A stretch of DNA of 64,000 bases, taken from positions 310,001 to 374,000 of the forward strand of contig CAZSDU010000001.1 in assembly GCA_964605775.1 (NCBI GenBank). Direction: 5' to 3'. Below the pieces are notes generated by a model. It saw nothing but the letters and a program-made list of their open reading frames with translations, did no database searches and was not told the DNA's origin. This DNA comes from CAZSDU01 sp964605775. Its GTDB lineage: Bacteria > Bacteroidota > Bacteroidia > Bacteroidales > FEN-979. Shown here in pieces: positions 58,367-64,000 of this stretch (the first letter of the stretch is position 1; every line of letters starts with the position of its first letter). A program made the translations under genes and the position numbers.

Positions 58367-60415
58367 CTATAAATCCAGAAAAGCAGGAAGACTGAAATAA
58401 AACCGGCTTCCTTTACCAATTTCACTTTCCACATAAATCTCCCCCTTGTTCTTTTCAACCAGTTCCCTGCACAATACCAAACCCAGGCCGGTCCCCTTTT
58501 CCTGATGCGTCCCCTTGGTTCTGACCTGCTCATCAATACGGAATAAGCGAGGCACCACTTCGGCGGGAATCCCAATGCCATTATCGCTGATACATACTTC
58601 GATCTGTTTCGGATGATTCGAAACAACGGGTAAATCCTTTGCCAGAATACTGATATGACCCCCGGGAGAAGTAAATTTTATGGCATTGGAAACCAGGTTT
58701 CTGAAAATGGTCCTGAGCATGTTTTCATCTGCATAAACCACCGTCCCGAAATTAATGGCTGTAAATAATTTTATCTGTTTGCGCTCTGCCTGCTCCTTGA
58801 ATAAAATAACCATTTCATTGGCAATCATACTGAGGTCAAGGGGAGCAGGATTGAATTTCATCCTTCCGGTTTGTGAAACAGACCATTCCAAAAGATTCTC
58901 CAGCAACTGAAAAGTGTTTTTTGCGGATGAATTGATGTTGCGTATAAAATGAAGCCTTTCCTCTTCCGAAAAATCATTCCACTCACTGGTCAGGATCTCC
59001 GAAAAGCCAAGAATGGCATTAAAAGGTCCTTTCAGGTCATGGGCAATGATGGAGAAAAATTTATCTTTGGCCAGATTCGTTTCTTTTAAATCTTCTGTAT
59101 TCGACAACAATTTCCTGCGGGCTGACCATCGTTCCTCTTCAACGCCTATAGCCGAAGCAATAAGCGAGACCAGATACTGGTCAGCAGTATCCGGGGTATA
59201 ATCATGTCTGAAAGCAGCACATATTACGCCCACAGGTTCTCCTGAAAACCAGACCAGCTTTCCCAAAAAGGTCCTCAGTCCGTATTTTTTTAAATTGGGA
59301 TCGGATTGGTAGTACCTGGTTGAGGGAAGATCATTCAGAAGAAAAACATCTTTCTCCTTCTGTGTTATGACATCACAACAAATATCATCCCTGAAATTTG
59401 TCCTGGGAATATCTTCCTCCGCAATATTCCAGGTACTGAGTATGGACAGTTTCCCTTCGCTGAGACGGTGATATGCCGTGAATGTGGCGTTCAGAATTTC
59501 ACCGCAGAGCCCGGTCAACAATTTGATATTTAGTTGTGGGTCTTCCCCGAAAGAAAGCAGACATTCGCTGAATTTCCTGAGCTGGTTGTCGGCTTTTTTT
59601 CTTTTGGAAATATTTCTGACCATGGCCTGAAGATAATTCTTCCCATTCAACTCCAATCGGTTAAGACTGACCTCGGCATCGAATTCCGACCCGTTAAGCT
59701 TGATGTGTCTCCACTCAAACGTTTGGTTTTCACCCTTCAGGGCATTACGGATTTTTTCCATGGCTTTTTGCCCCGAATCCAACCCGTCGGGTTGAACAGC
59801 AGGGGAAAAAACCATGGGTGATTTCCCGATGATATCTTCCCGTGTACAGCCAAATGTTTCGAGGGTCTTTGGATTGCATTCCACAAAGACCTCTTCATCC
59901 ATAAGAAAAATCGAATCATGGGCTGATTCAAAAAGCAGACGGTAACGATATTCCTTCTGACGAAGATCCTCTTCAATTTTTTTTATCTCTGTAATATCCC
60001 GGACGATGGAAATCATACCCAGGTGTTTGCCGGTTTTATGAAACAATGGCGCCGCATTGATTGCTCCATAAAAACGTTCCCCGTTCTTTTTCAATAACCG
60101 GTATTGGTTTTGTCGGGATTTGACCCCCTGAAAAACCCCCTGGATGTTTGTTATCGCCTTTTCATGATCCTCCGGGTCAATCCAGTCCAGCACGTTGGTG
60201 CCTGTAATTTCCGACTTGTCACTGATTCCGAGCAGCTCAAAATCATTTGTGGTGGCGAAAATAATCCTGCCCTGAAGGTCAGAAATGACAATTCCATCCG
60301 GAGAAGCCTGGATAATGGTCCGGAAAATATCTTCGGAACCGGCAAGTAATTCAGTCAGCAATTCTGTTTCCAGATCGTTTCTTGAAGGATTCTTTTTCTT
60401 GTCTTTCATGGCCAA
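58367..60415 (-). CDS. PAS-PAS-GAF histidine kinase
   Basis: A 682-residue cytoplasmic sensor kinase with no membrane helix. PAS domains cover about 30-145 (IIQASPDGIVISDLQG) and 150-275 (LLFESAHDSIFLMDEE), each followed by a PAC segment. A GAF-like domain covers about 290-440. The kinase core is complete: H-box FSIIAHDLKGPFNAILGFSE, N-box NLVSNAIKFT, G1 DNGIGIPAEV and G2 KGTGLGLVLCRELV. No response regulator is adjacent, so it is an orphan. Its start codon region overlaps the hflX promoter. A second ATG lies two codons in. Confidence 0.93.
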   Translation of the reverse strand: MAMKDKKKNPSRNDLETELLTELLAGSEDIFRTIIQASPDGIVISDLQGRIIFATTNDFELLGISDKSEITGTNVLDWIDPEDHEKAITNIQGVFQGVKSRQNQYRLLKKNGERFYGAINAAPLFHKTGKHLGMISIVRDITEIKKIEEDLRQKEYRYRLLFESAHDSIFLMDEEVFVECNPKTLETFGCTREDIIGKSPMVFSPAVQPDGLDSGQKAMEKIRNALKGENQTFEWRHIKLNGSEFDAEVSLNRLELNGKNYLQAMVRNISKRKKADNQLRKFSECLLSFGEDPQLNIKLLTGLCGEILNATFTAYHRLSEGKLSILSTWNIAEEDIPRTNFRDDICCDVITQKEKDVFLLNDLPSTRYYQSDPNLKKYGLRTFLGKLVWFSGEPVGVICAAFRHDYTPDTADQYLVSLIASAIGVEEERWSARRKLLSNTEDLKETNLAKDKFFSIIAHDLKGPFNAILGFSEILTSEWNDFSEEERLHFIRNINSSAKNTFQLLENLLEWSVSQTGRMKFNPAPLDLSMIANEMVILFKEQAERKQIKLFTAINFGTVVYADENMLRTIFRNLVSNAIKFTSPGGHISILAKDLPVVSNHPKQIEVCISDNGIGIPAEVVPRLFRIDEQVRTKGTHQEKGTGLGLVLCRELVEKNKGEIYVESEIGKGSRFYFSLPAFLDL

Positions 60416-60428
60416 TGTATTACATTTG
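60399..60428 (+). promoter_or_regulatory. promoter for hflX
   Basis: TTG at 60399-60401, a 19-base spacer and TACATTTG at 60421-60428, with the ATG only 11 bases later. It overlaps the 5' end of the histidine kinase gene on the other strand. Confidence 0.7.
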
Positions 60429-60439
60429 CATCCTCTTGC

Positions 60440-61666
60440 ATGTCAACAAAATTAACGATAAAATCATCCGTGATCAATACTGAACAGAAAAAAGAAACCG
60501 CGGTACTGATCGGGATCGCCACCCGCAGTCAGGACATGGAGCGTACCCGTGAATATCTGAATGAACTGGCATTCCTTGTGGATACGGCTGGCGGAATCCC
60601 GGGTAGATGTTTTGTCCAGCAATTAGACCATGCTGACCCAAGAACGTATGTCGGGTCAGGGAAACTGAGAGAAATCGCGGATTATCTTTCTGTTTCTCCT
60701 GCCGATATGGCGGTGTTTGACGATGAACTCTCCCCCGGACAGATACGGAATATTGAAAGGGTGCTTCAATGCAGGATCATCGACAGGAACAGCCTGATCC
60801 TGGATATTTTTGCCCAAAGGGCAAAAACTTCCTATGCCAGAACCCAGGTGGAGCTGGCCCAAAACGAATACCTGCTGCCAAGGCTGACCCGTATGTGGAC
60901 ACATCTGGAGAAACAAAGGGGGGGGATTGGTCTTCGCGGACCCGGAGAACAGGAAATTGAAACCGACCGCAGAATTTTACGCTACCGTATTGCCCTGTTA
61001 AAAGAAAGACTGGAAATCATTGATAAGCAGCAGGCAACACAGAGGAAAAGTCGCCGTCATATGATTCGGGTGGCTTTGGTTGGGTATACCAATGTCGGGA
61101 AATCCACCATCATGAACCTGCTCAGCAAATCTGATGTTTTCGCGGAAAATAAGTTGTTCGCTACCCTCGATACCACCGTCAGGAAAGTAGTCATTGACAA
61201 CCAGGCATTTCTGTTGTCGGATACCGTCGGATTTATCCGCAAACTGCCCCATACACTGATTGAATCGTTTAAATCCACCCTGGATGAGGTCAGGGAAGCC
61301 AACATCCTTATCCATGTAGTCGATATCAGTCATCCCGATTTTGAAGAACAGATCAGGGTTGTTCGGCAAACACTCACCGATATCCAAGCTTCCGATAAAC
61401 CAACCATCATGTTATTCAACAAAATCGATGCTTTTTTACCGGCCGTAAAGGAACCTGATCCCTTGTCGCCTGATAAAAGCAATGCCTACAGCCTGGATGA
61501 ACTTTGTAAAACATGGATGGCCAGGGAAAACCTTCCTTCTCTTTTTATTTCAGCGATGCGACAACAGAATATAGAACAGTTAAAGGAAATGATATCCGGC
61601 GAGGTCAGGAAAGTACGCCTGACCAGGTATCCTGATCATCGGGCCACAGAAAGTGAAGAGGGGTAA
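60440..61666 (+). CDS. hflX: ribosome-associated GTPase HflX
   Basis: A 408-residue GTPase that binds 50S subunits and splits stalled ribosomes. The N-terminal domain shows GIPGRCFVQQLDHADPRTYVG and FDDELSPGQIRNIE, then RGGIGLRGPGEQEIETDRR. The G-domain has G1 GYTNVGKST, G3 DTVGFIRKLPH and G4 NKID. A C-terminal tail of about 70 residues follows. The family identification is firm. The transcript would be close to leaderless. It precedes lnt by 39 bases. Confidence 0.95.
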   Translation: MSTKLTIKSSVINTEQKKETAVLIGIATRSQDMERTREYLNELAFLVDTAGGIPGRCFVQQLDHADPRTYVGSGKLREIADYLSVSPADMAVFDDELSPGQIRNIERVLQCRIIDRNSLILDIFAQRAKTSYARTQVELAQNEYLLPRLTRMWTHLEKQRGGIGLRGPGEQEIETDRRILRYRIALLKERLEIIDKQQATQRKSRRHMIRVALVGYTNVGKSTIMNLLSKSDVFAENKLFATLDTTVRKVVIDNQAFLLSDTVGFIRKLPHTLIESFKSTLDEVREANILIHVVDISHPDFEEQIRVVRQTLTDIQASDKPTIMLFNKIDAFLPAVKEPDPLSPDKSNAYSLDELCKTWMARENLPSLFISAMRQQNIEQLKEMISGEVRKVRLTRYPDHRATESEEG

Positions 61667-61705
61667 TCTATTATTCCGTAATTTTACCCCTCAGATTTGC
61701 TTTCC

Positions 61706-63343
61706 ATGAAAAACATTCAACTCAGCCGGGTTCATTTTCTTCTGCTTGGTTTGATCAGCGGTGTGATCCTGACATTGGCCTGGCCGCAGCGCGGGTTTCC
61801 CGGTTTGCTTTTTATCGGATTCCTGCCCTTGCTCTGGCTGGAGGAAAAGATTCATCAGCATAGGGAACAATACATCCGTTTCAGCGTTCTGATTTATACC
61901 TATCCCGGATTCTTTATCTGGAACCTGCTTACAACCTGGTGGATCGCCAATTCTACCCTGGTCGGAGCCATCATGGCAGTGGTTTTGAATTCCCTTTTCA
62001 TGGCCATTGTGTTCCAGGTTTTTCACTGGACAAGAAAATACCTGCGTTTCCGGTTTATTTCCTACTTCGCCCTGATCTGTTTCTGGATTTCTTTTGAATA
62101 CCTTCACCTGAACTGGGATCTGAACTGGCCATGGCTGAACCTTGGCAATGGTTTTTCGGAATACTATCAATGGGTTCAATGGTATGAATACACCGGAGCA
62201 TTGGGAGGAACCTTGTGGGTGTTGGGAGCCAATATCCTTGCCTTTACTTTGATTGAAAAGTTCAAGGTTCAAAAATTTTTTCATCCATCAAAATTCTTTA
62301 TTACTTATTCAACCATTCTTGTTTTTTGGATATTTCTTCCCATTTTATACTCCTATTTCATGTATTTCCATTACAGGGAAGAATCCCGTCCTGTGAATTT
62401 CGTTGTCGTACAGCCTAATATCGACCCGTATTCTGAGCAATACAACCTTCCTCCGGCAGTTGTTATCGGGCGTATCATGAGCCTGGCTGTTCCGAAAATT
62501 GACAGCAGCACGAATTTTCTTGTCGCCCCCGAATCAGCCATCCAGGAAAATATGTGGGAAAACGACCTCAGTACTTTTGCCAGTATCCGTTTGTTAAATG
62601 ACATCATACGAGAGTATCCGGATTTGAATATCCTGATCGGTGGTTCCACGTTTTATGAATTCGAGGAAAATGAAAAGTTACCACGAACGGCGCGTCAATA
62701 CGCTGATGCTGAAAGGTATTATAATGCTTACAATACGGCCTTACTTTTAAACAGCCGGGACGCTTTGCAACTTTATCATAAATCGAAGCTGACTCCCGGC
62801 GTTGAAATTCTTCCTTCTTTCAAAGGCTTTAACTGGCTTGAACGATTTGCCATAGACCTGGGAGGTACGGTTGGCAGTCTCGGAACCGATAGTATTAGAA
62901 AAGTATATCATACCGTGAATACGGTGAAGGTGGGTCCGGTGATTTGTTATGAATCCATATTCGGGGAGTTTTTCTCCCGTTTTGTGAAAAACGGAGCCGA
63001 AATCATGATCATTATCACAAACGATGGATGGTGGGGAAATACAGCAGGGCATCGGCAGCATTATTCTTTTGCCCATTTACGGGCCATTGAAACCCGTCGT
63101 GCCATAGCCCGTTCTGCCAATACAGGAATCTCTGCTTTCATTGATCAAAGAGGCGATACCCGCGCGGTGACAGCTTACTGGAAACCGGCTGTGATCAAGG
63201 GAAGTCTCAATGCAAACTCAAAGATCACATTCTACGTCAGGTATGGCGATTATATTGCCCGTATTCTTGCCTATGCCGGAGGTCTTTTCTTGATTACCGC
63301 CCTGGTGATTTATTTTAAAAAAAAACATAAAACCCTGCCATGA
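61706..63343 (+). CDS. lnt: apolipoprotein N-acyltransferase
   Basis: A 545-residue inner-membrane enzyme that adds the third acyl chain to lipoproteins. About seven membrane helices occur in the first 220 residues and one at the C-terminus. The periplasmic nitrilase-type domain has the triad Glu276 in APESAIQEN, Lys361 in HKSKLTPGVE and Cys414 in GPVICYESIFGE. The start was set at the ATG 61706 (MKNIQLSRVHFL). It is consistent with the many lipoproteins in this window (GldH, GldD, GH16, DUF4136). Its stop overlaps the nitroreductase start by 4 bases. Confidence 0.94.
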   Translation: MKNIQLSRVHFLLLGLISGVILTLAWPQRGFPGLLFIGFLPLLWLEEKIHQHREQYIRFSVLIYTYPGFFIWNLLTTWWIANSTLVGAIMAVVLNSLFMAIVFQVFHWTRKYLRFRFISYFALICFWISFEYLHLNWDLNWPWLNLGNGFSEYYQWVQWYEYTGALGGTLWVLGANILAFTLIEKFKVQKFFHPSKFFITYSTILVFWIFLPILYSYFMYFHYREESRPVNFVVVQPNIDPYSEQYNLPPAVVIGRIMSLAVPKIDSSTNFLVAPESAIQENMWENDLSTFASIRLLNDIIREYPDLNILIGGSTFYEFEENEKLPRTARQYADAERYYNAYNTALLLNSRDALQLYHKSKLTPGVEILPSFKGFNWLERFAIDLGGTVGSLGTDSIRKVYHTVNTVKVGPVICYESIFGEFFSRFVKNGAEIMIIITNDGWWGNTAGHRQHYSFAHLRAIETRRAIARSANTGISAFIDQRGDTRAVTAYWKPAVIKGSLNANSKITFYVRYGDYIARILAYAGGLFLITALVIYFKKKHKTLP

Positions 63344-63945
63344 TAACGAAAGAAGCAAACAATCGGTTTCCATTGAACGATTTCACCAGGAAACGCTGGA
63401 GCCCCAGGGCATTTTCACAGCAGCCCCTGGCTGTCGAAAAACTGCAAAGCCTCTTTGAAGCAGCACGCTGGTCGGCTTCCGCCATGAACGAACAACCCTG
63501 GAGGTTCATCCTGGGCATTAAACCCGATGAATCCTGGAATAAAATCCTGGAAACCCTGGTGGAAGGCAACAGTATCTGGGCCAAAGAAGCCCCGGTATTA
63601 ATTATTGCAATTGGAAAAACAAACTATTCCCATGATGATTCCGATAACTCGGTTTTCTCCTATGATGTTGGGCAGTCTGTTGCTAATTTAGCCATTGAAG
63701 CCATGAACCAGGGACTATATATTCACCAGATGGCCGGGTTTTCTGCTGTTAAAGCAAAAGAAAATTTTCTCATCCCGGATGGTTTTCAACCCATCACTGT
63801 CATTGCTGCCGGTTATTTGGGGAATGCTGAATCCTTGCCTGAAAATCTAAAAAAAAGAGAACTGATAAAAAGAGAAAGAAAAGATTTTAGCCAATTCGTA
63901 TTTTCCTCCAGGTTTGGCCAGGTTGCTGACATGTTTAATACTTAA
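63340..63945 (+). CDS. nitroreductase family flavoprotein
   Basis: A 201-residue FMN-dependent oxidoreductase. Landmarks: RKRWSPRAFSQQPL near 17-30, ARWSASAMNEQPWRFILG (FMN-binding region), FSYDVGQSVANLAIEAMNQGLYIHQMAGF, and GYLGNAESLPENL. The physiological substrate is unknown; members reduce nitro compounds, quinones or flavins with NAD(P)H. It is translationally coupled to lnt by an ATGA overlap, but I see no functional link. It is complete. Confidence 0.9.
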   Translation: MITKEANNRFPLNDFTRKRWSPRAFSQQPLAVEKLQSLFEAARWSASAMNEQPWRFILGIKPDESWNKILETLVEGNSIWAKEAPVLIIAIGKTNYSHDDSDNSVFSYDVGQSVANLAIEAMNQGLYIHQMAGFSAVKAKENFLIPDGFQPITVIAAGYLGNAESLPENLKKRELIKRERKDFSQFVFSSRFGQVADMFNT

Positions 63946-63961
63946 TTTCAAAATACGCTTC

Positions 63962-64000
63962 ATGAGATATTTTATTCCTCTGTTATTCAGCCTGTTTATC
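63962..64000 (+). CDS. start of a further gene, probable signal peptide (partial)
   Basis: The ATG at 63962 opens MRYFIPLLFSLFI, thirteen residues of a basic-then-hydrophobic signal-like sequence running off the right edge. It lies 16 bases after the nitroreductase stop. Nothing more can be said. Confidence 0.4.
   Translation, partial: MRYFIPLLFSLFI

Noticed and set aside
61691..62284. A 197-codon minus-strand frame opposite lnt
   Set aside because: It is antisense to the membrane part of Lnt. The Gln/Lys/Pro-rich translation is typical of a shadow of hydrophobic codons.
1..64000. tRNA or rRNA genes
   Set aside because: While reading I saw no cloverleaf with a TTCRA T-loop and CCA-type end and no conserved rRNA stretch; a covariance search (tRNAscan-SE, Rfam) would settle it.

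Overview
The window is about 64 kb of a Bacteroidota chromosome, probably from the Bacteroidales/Marinilabiliales side, although the sequence alone cannot fix the family. Several features point there. Recognisable promoters carry the phylum's -7 box TAnnTTTG and most genes lack Shine-Dalgarno sites. There is a MurF-alanine racemase fusion, the gliding/type IX secretion lipoproteins GldH and GldD, a type IX (T9SS) C-terminal sorting domain, a di-haem fumarate reductase/succinate dehydrogenase in C-A-B order, a fused DAHP synthase-chorismate mutase, and the futalosine menaquinone enzyme MqnC. The lipid A/Kdo gene waaA, lnt, lipoproteins and predicted outer-membrane barrels indicate a diderm envelope. 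I saw no rRNA, tRNA or CRISPR array, and no gene-free stretch longer than 300 bases.

Layout. 1-1819 (minus): end of an alpha/beta hydrolase and an Xaa-Pro aminopeptidase. 1924-5306 (plus): frdCAB, followed by a small REP-associated (RAYT) transposase gene. 5832-10821 (plus): holB, ricT, gldH and a class A penicillin-binding protein, the last three overlapping by 4 bases. 10830-31399 (minus): twelve tightly packed genes. Read in transcription order they are leucyl aminopeptidase, pdxA, murF-alr, a GT2 glycosyltransferase, an AlgJ-like protein, an MBOAT acyltransferase, a second AlgJ-like protein, a 1473-residue secreted papain-type protease with a T9SS tail, an anchored unknown protein, a GH16 lipoprotein and an LtaS/sulfatase-type membrane transferase. 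The part 10830-26340 looks like an uncharacterised envelope or extracellular polysaccharide modification locus.

31398-45421: mqnC, a DUF4136 lipoprotein, a protein-phosphatase-like enzyme, waaA, two predicted outer-membrane barrels, a C69 peptidase, a coiled-coil membrane protein followed by phosphofructokinase, recJ, a repeat protein whose sorting domain has been frameshifted off, and asnS. 45522-50592: a small membrane protein, DAHP synthase/chorismate mutase, corA, gldD, ssb and a PRC-MgtE_N-CBS protein with a long leader. 50798-53977: a hybrid sensor protein with a periplasmic propeller, a DHp helix whose histidine is replaced, no ATPase domain and an intact receiver. 54015-64000: mutY, HU, a 29-residue ribosomal-type protein, RNase G, trpS, a PAS/GAF histidine kinase, hflX, lnt, a nitroreductase and the start of one more gene.

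How it fits together. Most genes are housekeeping: anaerobic respiration through menaquinone and Frd, envelope construction (PBP, MurF-Alr, WaaA, Lnt), and gliding/T9SS accessories. The parts most worth follow-up are the polysaccharide-modification cluster, the kinase-dead hybrid sensor, the RAYT with REP-like hairpins (one apparently absorbed in frame into holB), and the RNA leaders of rng and of the MgtE_N/CBS gene.
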